64,000 nt of DNA from an uncultured Bacteroides sp. (GCA_900546645.1 URDR01000004.1:1-64000), one strand, 5' to 3'. Positions 1-8,190 are shown, numbered from the stretch's first letter. Numbers and translations are program-made. Notes: generated by a model not told the origin, from the sequence alone.

Positions 1-54
1 TAGAGCAACTGACTCTTAATCAGTGGGTCCAGGGTTCGAATCCCTGAGGGTGTA
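1..54 (+). tRNA. tRNA-Lys (CTT), 5' end cut by window edge
   Basis: The anticodon stem ACTGA/TCAGT (8-12 with 20-24) encloses a 7-base loop whose middle bases (15-17) are CTT, which reads the lysine codon AAG. The T arm is CAGGG-TTCGAAT-CCCTG (30-46), followed by seven acceptor bases and an A discriminator. No CCA is encoded. The acceptor 5' strand and part of the D arm lie outside the window. Confidence 0.93.
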
Positions 55-78
55 CGAAGCTGTGAAGCTAAACGGTAA

Positions 79-114
79 GGCTCTGAAAACGTTTTGTTTT
101 CAGAGCCTTTTTTT
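79..114 (+). terminator. Rho-independent terminator after tRNA-Lys
   Basis: A perfect 12-bp stem, GGCTCTGAAAAC (79-90) with GTTTTCAGAGCC (96-107), has a 5-base loop and is followed by seven T. It lies 25 bases after the tRNA and probably ends its transcript. Confidence 0.9.
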
Positions 115-160
115 ATGCTCAAACTTGAATACGGTTTAAAAGATTGCAAAAGAACAATAC

Positions 161-190
161 AGAAAAAAAGAGGGCATTATTATGCCCTCT
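161..190 (-). terminator. Terminator of the XRE antitoxin-like gene
   Basis: Read on the minus strand, a 9-bp stem (AGAGGGCAT with ATGCCCTCT, 169-190) with a 4-base loop is followed by a run of T (complement of 161-168). It sits 25 bases past the stop codon of the minus-strand gene ending at 215. Confidence 0.85.
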
Positions 191-214
191 CCATTGTAAG
201 TCCTGTTTACGCTC

Positions 215-547
215 TCACCACAAAGCAACCTTCCCACCTATTTCTAAATCAAGAGAAGCAGAGCGAAACCCCAAAGCCTTGAAAATTTTACTCATAGTAG
301 GAAGCGTTATTATACATTTGCCGCTTTCAAGTTTAGATATTTGCGACTTCTTTACACCTACTTTGGCTCCTAGCTCTTCCTGTGTGAGATTTTGTCTTAG
401 CCTTTCTGCTTTGATAGCCTCTCCAATATAATAAGCCTGCAAATCTTCTTTGAGCTGGGTTTCCATTGCATCCCTCTCAGGAGTACCTTTTTCTCCCCAA
501 ACATCGTCTACTACTACACTAAGTGGAGTTAAGTTCATCTTTGCCAT
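215..547 (-). CDS. XRE-family HTH protein, HigA-like antitoxin, no toxin partner visible
   Basis: The product is about 110 residues. An N-terminal helical region resembles HigA-type antitoxins and is followed by an XRE helix-turn-helix (roughly residues 50-100; LTQEELGAKVGVKKSQISKL is the DNA-reading part). I start at the ATG of MAKMNLTP (545-547). The longer open frame upstream to 655 is translated from the tRNA-like sequence and is not credible as protein. In HigBA loci of Bacteroidetes the toxin normally precedes the antitoxin. Here the upstream space holds only the promoter and the structured RNA, so this looks like a solitary antitoxin or repressor. Autoregulation is inferred from the family. 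Confidence 0.75.
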   Translation of the reverse strand: MAKMNLTPLSVVVDDVWGEKGTPERDAMETQLKEDLQAYYIGEAIKAERLRQNLTQEELGAKVGVKKSQISKLESGKCIITLPTMSKIFKALGFRSASLDLEIGGKVALW

Positions 548-589
548 AACTATTTTATCGTTGAAGTACTCTTTTCTCAATATAAAAAT

Positions 590-678
590 AAAATAGCCCT
601 TAACGGGTAGGATTCGAACCTCCGATATAAGGGCTTTCGCGCTTCTGCCTCCCATGGCAGCATCGCTAAGGACTATCT
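590..678 (-). ncRNA. Candidate tRNA-like structured RNA or degenerate tRNA
   Basis: Read on the minus strand, the segment carries a T-loop-like hairpin (GGAGG-TTCGAAT-CCTAC, one mismatch; 607-623) and a CTGCC/GGCAG hairpin (645-660). A 12-pair outer stem, TAGTCCTTAGCG with CGTTAAGGGCTA (664-675 with 594-605), includes two G-T pairs. An internal AGCCCTTA (628-635) can pair with the same 3' arm, so two folds compete. No anticodon arm can be folded, so it is not a normal tRNA. A good promoter lies just upstream, and an A/T-rich run follows the closing stem. It could be a decayed tRNA at an integration site, a leader of the XRE gene, or a stand-alone RNA. Confidence 0.45.
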
Positions 679-684
679 TAGTTG

Positions 685-715
685 CAAATATACGATTAAT
701 CCATTAAAGAACAAA
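685..715 (-). promoter_or_regulatory. Bacteroidetes-type promoter for tRNA-like RNA and XRE gene
   Basis: On the minus strand TTTG (712-715) is followed after exactly 19 bases by TATATTTG (685-692), matching the TTTG/TAnnTTTG consensus. The predicted start near 679 is just before the 5' arm of the tRNA-like structure. Confidence 0.75.
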
Positions 716-801
716 CCTATGAAGGAGAAATCACTTGGCTGCACATTCCCGGAGTGCTTCAAGCAGGAAACGGATGTTCGTCACATTGCCTCCTACAATC
801 G

Positions 802-874
802 CCAAAACGAAATGTGATGCTTTTCCAAAACGATTTGTGTGGTTTTGAGATTTGTTAACACAAAACGAAATGTG
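802..874 (+). repeat. Three near-identical 15-base repeats
   Basis: Copies of CAAAACGAAATGTG lie at 803-816, 826-839 (CAAAACGATTTGTG) and 861-874. The start-to-start spacing is 23 and 35 bases. They lie in the 660-1050 gap, where I find no coding region. They could be binding sites, but no partner is evident. Confidence 0.6.
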
Positions 875-955
875 TTTTTTAGATGATTTTAAATACGATT
901 TAAACAGCATTAAAAGGGAACTTAATTAGCTGTCTTTTTTAGGTTAATAATCAGG

Positions 956-1009
956 GTAGAAAATGGGTAGAAATCTATAGGAATCTACCCATTTTCTACT
1001 CGTTTTTTT
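956..1009 (+). terminator. Perfect 16-bp stem-loop followed by seven T
   Basis: GTAGAAAATGGGTAGA (956-971) pairs perfectly with TCTACCCATTTTCTAC (984-999) across a 12-base loop. TTTTTTT follows at 1003-1009. It has the form of a strong terminator, but no intact gene reads into it. It probably ended a gene that has been lost. Confidence 0.7.
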
Positions 1010-1053
1010 AAGTTTTTGAAAAAGAATTACAAAAGGGGTACTGGGAGAACTGA

Positions 1054-1161
1054 TTATGGTTCAAGGCAGGTTACCGAATAAAACTGACTGGAACAGCTCG
1101 TCTACTGAAAATCGGTCTTGCCACTTTATACCGAAAAATAGACTCTTACGGCATCCAATAA
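1054..1161 (+). pseudogene. C-terminal remnant of sigma-54 (NtrC-type) response regulator
   Basis: After an in-frame TGA at 1051 the frame encodes about 35 residues ending ...TARLLKIGLATLYRKIDSYG plus two more residues. This is the Fis-type helix-turn-helix that closes NtrC-family activators (compare the family pattern AARxLGIxRxTLYRKLKxYGI). The receiver and AAA+ domains are absent. It ends at TAA 1159-1161, 34 bases before a terminator and 140 bases before a sigma-54 promoter. This fits a former regulator of the kdp operon that has lost nearly all of its gene. Confidence 0.8.
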
Positions 1162-1194
1162 CATAAAACATCCGGTTTCTTTACCATTTCATTT

Positions 1195-1235
1195 CAAGAG
1201 AGCGACCTTCTCATTCTGAGAGGATCGCTCTCTTG
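1195..1235 (+). terminator. Terminator after the regulator remnant
   Basis: An 11-bp perfect stem, CAAGAGAGCGA (1195-1205) with TCGCTCTCTTG (1225-1235), is followed by a mixed CTTTAT tail. Its position just downstream of the remnant stop codon suggests it ended the original regulator transcript. Confidence 0.7.
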
Positions 1236-1300
1236 CTTTATAGTCAGTTGAATTTCTTTTTATAGCTGATACACAGTCTGTTTGTTCTTGATTTATTTTC

Positions 1301-1317
1301 TTGGCACATCCTTTGCC
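1301..1317 (+). promoter_or_regulatory. Sigma-54 (RpoN) promoter of the kdp operon
   Basis: TTGGCACATCCTTTGCC matches the RpoN consensus (TGGCAC, then TTGC). Exactly 10 bases separate the invariant GG and GC. It lies 58 bases before the first small ORF and 166 before kdpF. Such promoters need an NtrC-type activator. Confidence 0.85.
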
Positions 1318-1374
1318 TATATAATGCCATCATGTATAACTCATAATAATTGTAATAACTAAAATGAAAAGAAA

Positions 1375-1470
1375 ATGAACGAAATGATTGGAATCGCCAT
1401 CTGTGTAGCTAGCGGATTGGCCTGTTTTAAACTGTTTATGAAGTGTATTGATTGGTTCGACAACCTATAA
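1375..1470 (+). CDS. Small membrane ORF at the head of the kdp operon
   Basis: A 31-residue ORF (MNEMIGIAICVASGLACFKL...) has one probable membrane helix and ends 12 bases before kdpF. The short length and hydrophobic core suggest a membrane microprotein of the Kdp complex or an upstream leader peptide. A still shorter frame, MKRK-stop, starts ten bases earlier at 1365. I do not recognise the family. Confidence 0.55.
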   Translation: MNEMIGIAICVASGLACFKLFMKCIDWFDNL

Positions 1471-1482
1471 AAAGAGAAAGGT

Positions 1483-1563
1483 ATGTATACAGCATTGTTT
1501 ATCGTAGGTATTATCTTGTTCGGCTATCTTGCTTATGTCTTGGTTAAGCCGGAAAAATTCTAA
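1483..1563 (+). CDS. kdpF: K+-transporting ATPase subunit KdpF
   Basis: The 26-residue product (MYTALFIVGIILFGYLAYVL, then VKPEKF) is a single transmembrane helix with a short charged tail ending in the KPEKF type of sequence seen in KdpF. KdpF stabilises the KdpABC complex in the inner membrane. The start is preceded by AGAGAAAGGT, and the gene ends 12 bases before kdpA. Confidence 0.85.
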   Translation: MYTALFIVGIILFGYLAYVLVKPEKF

Positions 1564-1575
1564 AAAGTAGAAATT

Positions 1576-3282
1576 ATGAATACAGAAATAATAGGTATAG
1601 TAGCCCAAGTGGTATTGATGGTTGTTCTCAGCTATCCGCTGGGGAAATACATCGCTCGTGTATATCAAGGAAAAAAGGTTTGGACAGATTTTATGAAGCC
1701 GATAGAAGGATGGATTTTCCGTCTTTCGGGCATCCATCCCGATGAAGAAATGAACTGGAAGCAATTCTTGAGAGCACTACTCACCGTGAATCTGTTTTGG
1801 TTCATTTGGGGCATGGTGCTGCTTACCTTGCAAGGTTGGTTGCCTCTGAATCCGGATGGCAATTTGGCACAAAGTGCTCACCAGGCTTTCAACACCTGCA
1901 TTTCGTTTATGGTAAACTGCAACGAACAGCACTACAGTGGAGAAAGCAACTTAACCTATTTTACTCAGCTCTTCGTTATTATGCTGTTCCAGTTCCTAAC
2001 TGCTGCTACCGGTATGGCTGCCATGGCAGGAGTCATGAAAGCTTTGGGAGAAAAGACCACACAAACTATCGGCAATTTCTGGAATTTTTTGGTACTTAGC
2101 TGTACCCGTATTCTTCTTCCGTTGTCTTTAGTTGTCGGCTTTATTCTAATTACGCAAGGTATTCCCATGGGATTTGACGGAAAAATGGAAGTAACCACCC
2201 TGGAAGGTGAAACCCAATATGTATCACAAGGTCCGGCAGCTGCCATTATCCCCATCAAACAGTTGGGTACCAACGGCGGAGGCTATTTCGGAGTTAACTC
2301 TTCTCATCCCTTGGAAAATCCGACCTATTTATCCAATATGATAGAATGCTGGTCCATCTTGATTATTCCTATGGCTATGGCTTTTGCATTCGGATTTTAT
2401 GTGAACCGGAAGAAATTGGGATACAGCATCTATGGAGTTATGCTGGTAGCCTTTCTGATTGGAGTCTGTGTCAATGTATCACAAGAGATGGGAGGTAATC
2501 CACGTATTGATGCCATGGGAATTACACAAGATAATGGCTCAATGGAAGGAAAAGAAATACGTTTGGGGTCCGGTGCCACCGGATTGTGGAGTGTTGTGAC
2601 CACCGTAACCTCCAATGGGTCTGTCAACGGCATGCATGACTCTACCCTGCCTCTTTCGGGGATGATAGAAATGCTGAACATGCAGATTAATACGTGGTTC
2701 GGTGGTGTCGGCGTAGGCTGGATGAATTACTTTACGTTCCTCATCATCGCTGTATTTATCAGCGGGTTGATGGTAGGCCGGACTCCTGAATTCATGGGCC
2801 ACAAGGTGGAAGCCCGCGAAATGAAAATCGCTTCTATCGTAGCGCTGCTGCATCCGTTTGTCATCCTGGTAGGAACGGCTCTGGCTGCCTATCTGTATGT
2901 TCATGCCCCGGCTTTTGTGGCGAGTGAAGGCGGATGGCTCAACAATCCAGGTTCCCATGGATTGGGAGAAATGCTTTATGAGTTTACCTCTTGTGCGGCC
3001 AATAACGGATCTGGATTCGAAGGCTTGGGTGACAATACCTGGTTCTGGAATTTTTCCTGTGGCATTGTGCTGATCCTGAGCCGTTTCATTCCGATTATCG
3101 GTCAGGTAGCTTTGGCCGGACTGCTGGCTCAGAAAAGATACATTCCTGAAAGTGCTGGTACGCTGAAAACCGATACGGTGACCTTTGCTGTCATGACTTT
3201 TGCGGTCATCTTTATTGTAGCAGCCTTGTCTTTCTTCCCGGCACAGGCCCTGACCACCCTGACGGAACATTTTTCTCTCTAA
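1576..3282 (+). CDS. kdpA: K+-transporting ATPase channel subunit KdpA
   Basis: The product is 568 residues, usual for KdpA. It is the polytopic potassium-binding subunit related to Trk/Ktr channels and feeds K+ to the KdpB pump. The signature TNGGGYFGVNSSHPLENPT is the selectivity-loop region, and a second GGVGVGWMNYFTF-like loop and a NNGSGFEGLG loop follow the repeated four-loop plan. Potassium uptake under limitation is the known role. It is second in the operon behind kdpF and 26 bases before kdpB. Long open frames on the opposite strand (for example 2539-3270) are shadows. Confidence 0.97.
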   Translation: MNTEIIGIVAQVVLMVVLSYPLGKYIARVYQGKKVWTDFMKPIEGWIFRLSGIHPDEEMNWKQFLRALLTVNLFWFIWGMVLLTLQGWLPLNPDGNLAQSAHQAFNTCISFMVNCNEQHYSGESNLTYFTQLFVIMLFQFLTAATGMAAMAGVMKALGEKTTQTIGNFWNFLVLSCTRILLPLSLVVGFILITQGIPMGFDGKMEVTTLEGETQYVSQGPAAAIIPIKQLGTNGGGYFGVNSSHPLENPTYLSNMIECWSILIIPMAMAFAFGFYVNRKKLGYSIYGVMLVAFLIGVCVNVSQEMGGNPRIDAMGITQDNGSMEGKEIRLGSGATGLWSVVTTVTSNGSVNGMHDSTLPLSGMIEMLNMQINTWFGGVGVGWMNYFTFLIIAVFISGLMVGRTPEFMGHKVEAREMKIASIVALLHPFVILVGTALAAYLYVHAPAFVASEGGWLNNPGSHGLGEMLYEFTSCAANNGSGFEGLGDNTWFWNFSCGIVLILSRFIPIIGQVALAGLLAQKRYIPESAGTLKTDTVTFAVMTFAVIFIVAALSFFPAQALTTLTEHFSL

Positions 3283-3308
3283 TTACAACTGATTAATAGC
3301 AAGAAAAT

Positions 3309-5345
3309 ATGAATACTAAAAATACAAACAACTCCTTATTTCAGAAAGACCAGCTGAAAGCCAGTCTCAAACAGTCTTTCGTCAAACTGAATCCACGACT
3401 GATGGTGAAAAACCCTATTATGTTCACAGTGGAAATTGCCACCTTTTTCATGCTGCCGGTGACCGTCTATTCAGCGGTAAGCGATGCACAGGGCTCAGTA
3501 ATCTATAACTTCAGCGTTTTCGTCATTCTTTTTCTGACCTTGCTTTTTGCCAACTTTGCGGAAGCCATCGCCGAAGCACGAGGCAAGGCTCAGGCTGACA
3601 GCTTGCGAAAAACTCGTGAGGAAACACCTGCCAAGCGGGTCACAGATGGAAAACTGGAGTCTGTAAGCAGTTCCCAACTGAAGAAAGGCGATGTCTTTGA
3701 GTGTGAAGCAGGGGATGTCATTCCTGCAGACGGTGAAATCATAGAAGGTCTGGCTTCCATCGATGAAAGTGCGATTACGGGAGAATCTGCTCCGGTTATC
3801 CGTGAAGCCGGCGGAGATAAAAGTTCGGTAACTGGAGGTACAAAAGTGCTCTCAGATCGGATTCGGGTGGTGGTTACCACACAGCCCGGAGAGAGTTTCC
3901 TTGACAAGATGATTGCATTGGTCGAAGGGGCTAGCCGGCAGAAAACGCCGAATGAGATTGCACTGACCATCCTGCTGGCTGTATTCACACTTGTCTTTCT
4001 GGTGGTGTGCATTACGCTGAAGCCGATGGCCGACTATTCCGGCACTACCATTACGATAGCCGCTTTCTTGTCTCTCTTTGTCTGTCTGATTCCTACCACC
4101 ATCGGTGGACTGCTTTCCGCCATCGGAATTGCAGGTATGGACCGCGCACTGCGTGCCAATGTCATCACCAAATCCGGAAAAGCCGTTGAGACAGCAGGAG
4201 ATGTGGATACACTTTTACTGGACAAGACGGGTACCATCACTATCGGAAACCGTAAGGCTACAGCCTTTCATCCGGTCAAAGAGATTCCTCTGCATCGTTT
4301 TGTGGAAATATGCATGCTCTCTTCCGTAGCCGATGACACTCCGGAAGGTAAATCCATCATCGAATTGGGACGCGAACAAGGCATCCGCATGCATACACTC
4401 CAGACGGAAGGGGCCCACATGATCCAGTTTACGGCGGAAACCAAATGCTCCGGCATAGATCTGAAAGACGGTACCCAAATTCGTAAAGGGGCTTTTGATG
4501 CCATCCGCAGCCTGACGCAGGCAGCCGGTCATGAATTCCCCCGTGAAACGGAAGATGCTATTCGAAATATATCAGGCAACGGAGGTACTCCTTTGGTGGT
4601 CTGTGTCAATCAGAAAGTGGCTGGTGTCATTGAATTGCAGGACATTATCAAACCAGGTATAGAAGAGCGATTTGAACGCTTACGAAAAATGGGTGTCAAA
4701 ACGGTGATGGTAACGGGAGACAATCCCTTGACGGCACAATACATTGCAAAAAAAGCGGGTGTGGATGACTTCATCGCCGAAGCTAAGCCGGAAGACAAGA
4801 TGAATTACATCCGTCGGGAACAAGCGGCTGGCAAGCTGGTGGCCATGATGGGTGACGGTACAAACGATGCTCCGGCTTTGGCACAGGCCAACGTAGGGGT
4901 AGCCATGAACAGCGGTACACAAGCGGCAAAAGAGGCCGGTAACATGGTTGACCTGGATAATGACCCGACTAAACTGATCGAAATCGTAGAGATTGGAAAG
5001 CAGCTGTTGATGACACGAGGTACACTGACCACCTTTTCCATCGCTAACGATGTGGCAAAATACTTTGCCATCATTCCGGCCTTGTTCATGGTTTCTGTTC
5101 CTCAATTGGGTGCCCTTAACATCATGGGGCTTCACAGTCCGGAAAGTGCCATCCTGTCTGCCGTCATCTTCAATGCGCTCATCATTCCTGCGCTGATACC
5201 CCTGGCGCTGAAAGGGGTTGCCTACAAGCCGATCGGTGCCAGTGCTCTGCTTCGTCGAAACTTGCTTATCTATGGGGTAGGCGGTCTGATAGCTCCCTTT
5301 GTAGGCATCAAACTGATTGACCTGCTCGTTGGTCTGTTTGTCTAG
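3309..5345 (+). CDS. kdpB: K+-transporting P-type ATPase subunit KdpB
   Basis: The product is a 678-residue P-type ATPase. It carries the actuator motif ITGES, the phosphorylation motif DKTGT with the phosphorylated Asp at residue 305, and the hinge motif [19 protein letters not shown]. It hydrolyses ATP to drive K+ through KdpA and acts in the inner membrane. The N-terminal part ([18 protein letters not shown]) and length are typical of KdpB. All key residues seen are intact, so the pump itself appears functional despite decay in the flanking genes. Confidence 0.97.
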   Translation: MNTKNTNNSLFQKDQLKASLKQSFVKLNPRLMVKNPIMFTVEIATFFMLPVTVYSAVSDAQGSVIYNFSVFVILFLTLLFANFAEAIAEARGKAQADSLRKTREETPAKRVTDGKLESVSSSQLKKGDVFECEAGDVIPADGEIIEGLASIDESAITGESAPVIREAGGDKSSVTGGTKVLSDRIRVVVTTQPGESFLDKMIALVEGASRQKTPNEIALTILLAVFTLVFLVVCITLKPMADYSGTTITIAAFLSLFVCLIPTTIGGLLSAIGIAGMDRALRANVITKSGKAVETAGDVDTLLLDKTGTITIGNRKATAFHPVKEIPLHRFVEICMLSSVADDTPEGKSIIELGREQGIRMHTLQTEGAHMIQFTAETKCSGIDLKDGTQIRKGAFDAIRSLTQAAGHEFPRETEDAIRNISGNGGTPLVVCVNQKVAGVIELQDIIKPGIEERFERLRKMGVKTVMVTGDNPLTAQYIAKKAGVDDFIAEAKPEDKMNYIRREQAAGKLVAMMGDGTNDAPALAQANVGVAMNSGTQAAKEAGNMVDLDNDPTKLIEIVEIGKQLLMTRGTLTTFSIANDVAKYFAIIPALFMVSVPQLGALNIMGLHSPESAILSAVIFNALIIPALIPLALKGVAYKPIGASALLRRNLLIYGVGGLIAPFVGIKLIDLLVGLFV

Positions 5346-5403
5346 CCCATCTTTCATGATAACTTATTCAAATCCTTTTAAATTGACTCAAAAATTATTC
5401 ATT

Positions 5404-5979
5404 ATGAAGAATCTGATAAAATCAATCAAACTCACTCTTGTTTTCTGTGTGTTTTTGTCCGTATGTTATGTGCTGGTTCTGTGGGCGTATGCCCAGTTCG
5501 CCGCTCCGGGTGAGGGTGGCAATGCCGAAACTGTCACGCTAAACGGTAAAGTAGTGGGGGTAGCCAACGTCGGACAGCGGTTTACCCAAGATATTTATTT
5601 TTGGGGACGACCTTCCTGTGCCGGTGACGGTTACGACGGCACCAGCTCGGCAGGCAGCAACAAAGGGGTAACCAATGAAAGCTACCTGAAAGAGGTCGAG
5701 ACCCGGATAGACACCTTTTTACTGCACCATCCGTACCTGAAGCGTGCGGAGGTGCCTGCAGAAATGGTAACGGCCAGTGCCTCCGGATTGGATCCTGACA
5801 TCACACCGGCCTGTGCCTATGTGCAGATAAAACGGGTAGCTACTGCCAGGGGATGGAGCGAAGAAGAAGTGAAAGCACTGGTGGAAAGCCATATCGAAAG
5901 ACCGCTTTTCGGCGTTTTCGGGCCTTCCAAAATCAATGTGTTGAAACTGAATGTTGCTTTAGATAAACATAAGAAATAA
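5404..5979 (+). CDS. kdpC: K+-transporting ATPase subunit KdpC
   Basis: The product is 191 residues starting MKNLIKSIKLTLVF, with one N-terminal membrane helix (about residues 10-33) and a periplasmic domain. The YFWGRPS and SGSN-like (SAGSNKGVTN) motifs are characteristic of KdpC, which assists K+ binding and assembly. The start at 5404 lies after ATTATT and matches the family length. An in-frame extension upstream to 5317 overlaps kdpB and is rejected. Confidence 0.96.
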   Translation: MKNLIKSIKLTLVFCVFLSVCYVLVLWAYAQFAAPGEGGNAETVTLNGKVVGVANVGQRFTQDIYFWGRPSCAGDGYDGTSSAGSNKGVTNESYLKEVETRIDTFLLHHPYLKRAEVPAEMVTASASGLDPDITPACAYVQIKRVATARGWSEEEVKALVESHIERPLFGVFGPSKINVLKLNVALDKHKK

Positions 5980-5999
5980 CTTTTTAATCCGTTTGTACC

Positions 6000-6716
6000 A
6001 TGTATGCTTTTATCAAAAAAAATCTGCTGCTCATAGGAGCAGTGGCTTGTTTATATCCTTTACAAGTTTCTGCACAAAACAAACTATCCGTCCATGCCAA
6101 GGCGGATTTCGTATCTGACTATATCTGGCGCGGAGCCGATCAGCAGTCCGGCTGTTCGGTACAGCCTTCTCTCACGCTGGGCTATGCTGGTTTTTCTCTC
6201 AATATTTGGGGTAGCCAGTCACTCACCAAATGGGAAGAAGGAGGTGCCAAAGAATGGGATATCAACCTCGGATATACCTACCGGAATTTTACAGTCACCC
6301 TATCCGACTACTGGTGGAGCGGTATCAACCAGCCTTATGGCCATTACAAAAACAGCCATTATTTCGAGGGCACTCTGGCTTACTGCTTTGGCGATACTTT
6401 TCCGCTATCCCTTTCATGGAGTACCATGTTTGCCGGGGCAGACAAGAATGAGAAGGGTAATCTGCAGGCATCCACTTATCTTTCGGCCTCCTATGTATTC
6501 CGGCTGCCTGCTGACATAGTGATGACTCCCGCTGTCGGCTTTACTCCTTGGAAGGGAATGTATCATAGGAAAGCGGCTTTCACGGATCTATCTCTGAAAG
6601 TTTCCAAGGAAGTATCGTTGTCAAACCATTTAGCAATCCCCTTATTTGTTCAAGCTATCGTATCACCGGTATATGACCGAACTTACCTGGTAGCAGGGAT
6701 CGGCATCGGGTTTTAA
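6000..6716 (+). CDS. Outer-membrane porin-like protein of the kdp operon (TorF-like)
   Basis: The product is 238 residues with a signal peptide ending near VSAQ (residues 1-25), followed by amphipathic beta strands ending in IGIGF, as in outer-membrane barrels. The opening KADFVSDYIWRGADQQSG resembles TorF/Gcw_chp putative porins. It lies 20 bases after kdpC in the same direction. A role in bringing K+ across the outer membrane is inferred from context only. Confidence 0.75.
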   Translation: MYAFIKKNLLLIGAVACLYPLQVSAQNKLSVHAKADFVSDYIWRGADQQSGCSVQPSLTLGYAGFSLNIWGSQSLTKWEEGGAKEWDINLGYTYRNFTVTLSDYWWSGINQPYGHYKNSHYFEGTLAYCFGDTFPLSLSWSTMFAGADKNEKGNLQASTYLSASYVFRLPADIVMTPAVGFTPWKGMYHRKAAFTDLSLKVSKEVSLSNHLAIPLFVQAIVSPVYDRTYLVAGIGIGF

Positions 6717-6739
6717 CATGTCCACTACCTTGTACTCTT

Positions 6740-7033
6740 AAGGACAGTGGAAAGATATGTATTTTTATAGGGTGGATATTATTGATGTGCTGTGGAGTGG
6801 GACTGACCGAATCCATGAGTACAGTGATATCCGCCATAGGCAATGTGGGCCCCGGACTGGGAACTTTCGGACCGGCTTTCTCCTGGGCGGCTCTACCCGA
6901 TGCAGCCAAATGGATACTTTCTGCGTTGATGCTCATCGGGCGTTTGGAGATTTTCGGTATCTTGCTACTCTTCCCTAATCGTCAACTCGGGCAGATTGCA
7001 AGAATATCAACAGAAAAAAACATAGTAGTATGA
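6740..7033 (+). pseudogene. C-terminal remnant of TrkH/KtrB-type potassium channel
   Basis: The open frame encodes ...CIFIGWILLMCCGVGLTESM, then TVISAIGNVGPGLGTFGP and WILSALMLIGRLEIFGILLL. This is the last pore loop and final helix of TrkH proteins (family pattern ATLGNVGPG, then KWILxxLMLIGRLEI). Only about 95 codons remain of about 480, and no start codon context is seen. It overlaps the kdpD-like start by four bases. It is either a relic of a deleted trkH gene placed inside the kdp operon or the product of a larger deletion. Confidence 0.8.
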
Positions 7034-8169
7034 AGGATAGAAATGATAGAGAAGAAAGCGCACAGCATTTCCTCCAGCTGATACGGCGTTCACAGCGGGG
7101 GGTATTCAAGGTCTATATCGGCATGATAGCCGGTGTGGGAAAAACTTACCGTATGCTTCAGGAAGCACATGAAATGTTAAACAACGGCATTGATGTGCAA
7201 ATAGGATATGTTGAGACGCATGGACGTGCTGGAACGGAAGAGCTGCTAGCCGGACTGCCGATTATATCACGGAGAAAAATCTATTATAAAGGAAAGGAAT
7301 TGGAAGAAATGGATTTGGATGCCATCTTGCTGTTACACCCAGAATTGGTCGTAGTCGATGAGCTGGCGCATACCAACGTGGAAGGCAGCCGCCACGAAAA
7401 GCGGTGGCAGGATGTCATGGAATTGCTTGAAGCAGGCATCAATGTCATCACGGCTGTCAACATCCAGCACATCGAAAGCCTCAATGAAGAGGTAAAAGGA
7501 ATTGCCGGCATCGAGGTGAAGGAACGGATTCCGGACAAGGTGCTCGAAGAAGCGGATGAAGTGGTGAATATCGACCTGACAGCGGAAGAACTAATCAATC
7601 GTTTGAAAGCCGGAAAAATATATCGCAAAGAAAAGGTCCAGACTGCCTTGAACCATTTCTTCAAAACTGAAAACATCCTTCAGCTTAGGGAACTGGCTTT
7701 AAAAGAGGTAGCCTTTCGTGTGGAACGGAAAGTGGAGAACGAAATTATCAGCGGAGAGAAAGGTGTACATCGCGAACTTTTTCTGGTATGCATCAGCAGC
7801 AATGAAATAACTCCCAAAAGGCTCATTCGCCGCACTGCCAGGTTAGCCTCTCGATATGATACGGATTTTTTGGTTCTTTATGTACAGACCCCTGCCGAAC
7901 ATCCGGACCGCATTCCATTGGCTACCCAGCGCCATCTGCTGAATCACTTTAAACTGGCGGCGGAGCTGGGCGGTGAACTGATACAGCGGGCTTCACCGGA
8001 TGTCATAGATACTATTCAAACGGTGTGCAAAGAGCGTCAGGTCACGACGCTGTGCATCGGACAGCCGGCTTTCACCTATGTCTCGACCCTGATTCACCTG
8101 AAACGATACCGGTCTTTTTTGAGATTTCTCTCGGATGAGAACATAAAATTGATTATCTTTCCGCAGTAA
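7030..8169 (+). CDS. kdpD: KdpD N-terminal sensor protein (KdpD plus Usp domains, no kinase)
   Basis: The product is 379 residues. Residues about 25-235 form the KdpD domain with Walker-A-like GMIAGVGKT and DELAHTN motifs. Residues about 245-375 form a universal-stress-protein domain. In many bacteria KdpD is one protein with membrane helices and a histidine kinase; here the kinase is a separate gene 21 bases downstream. The domain is cytosolic and likely senses K+ or nucleotide signals. The start overlaps the end of the TrkH remnant (ATGA-type overlap). Confidence 0.9.
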   Translation: MKDRNDREESAQHFLQLIRRSQRGVFKVYIGMIAGVGKTYRMLQEAHEMLNNGIDVQIGYVETHGRAGTEELLAGLPIISRRKIYYKGKELEEMDLDAILLLHPELVVVDELAHTNVEGSRHEKRWQDVMELLEAGINVITAVNIQHIESLNEEVKGIAGIEVKERIPDKVLEEADEVVNIDLTAEELINRLKAGKIYRKEKVQTALNHFFKTENILQLRELALKEVAFRVERKVENEIISGEKGVHRELFLVCISSNEITPKRLIRRTARLASRYDTDFLVLYVQTPAEHPDRIPLATQRHLLNHFKLAAELGGELIQRASPDVIDTIQTVCKERQVTTLCIGQPAFTYVSTLIHLKRYRSFLRFLSDENIKLIIFPQ

Positions 8170-8190
8170 TAAACCTAAATAGATTGTTTT

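Noticed and set aside
548..655. N-terminal extension of the XRE protein
   Set aside because: The residues are translated from the tRNA-like segment and would not be conserved protein; the ATG at 547 fits the family.
594..675. Complete functional tRNA
   Set aside because: T-arm-like and D-arm-like hairpins are present but no 5-bp anticodon stem with a 7-base loop can be formed, and the T stem has a mismatch.
1465..1764. Minus-strand frame over kdpF and the start of kdpA
   Set aside because: It covers two well-supported plus-strand genes and has no recognisable features.
2539..3270. 243-codon minus-strand frame inside kdpA
   Set aside because: Shadow of kdpA; His/Gln/Arg-rich composition typical of antisense frames.
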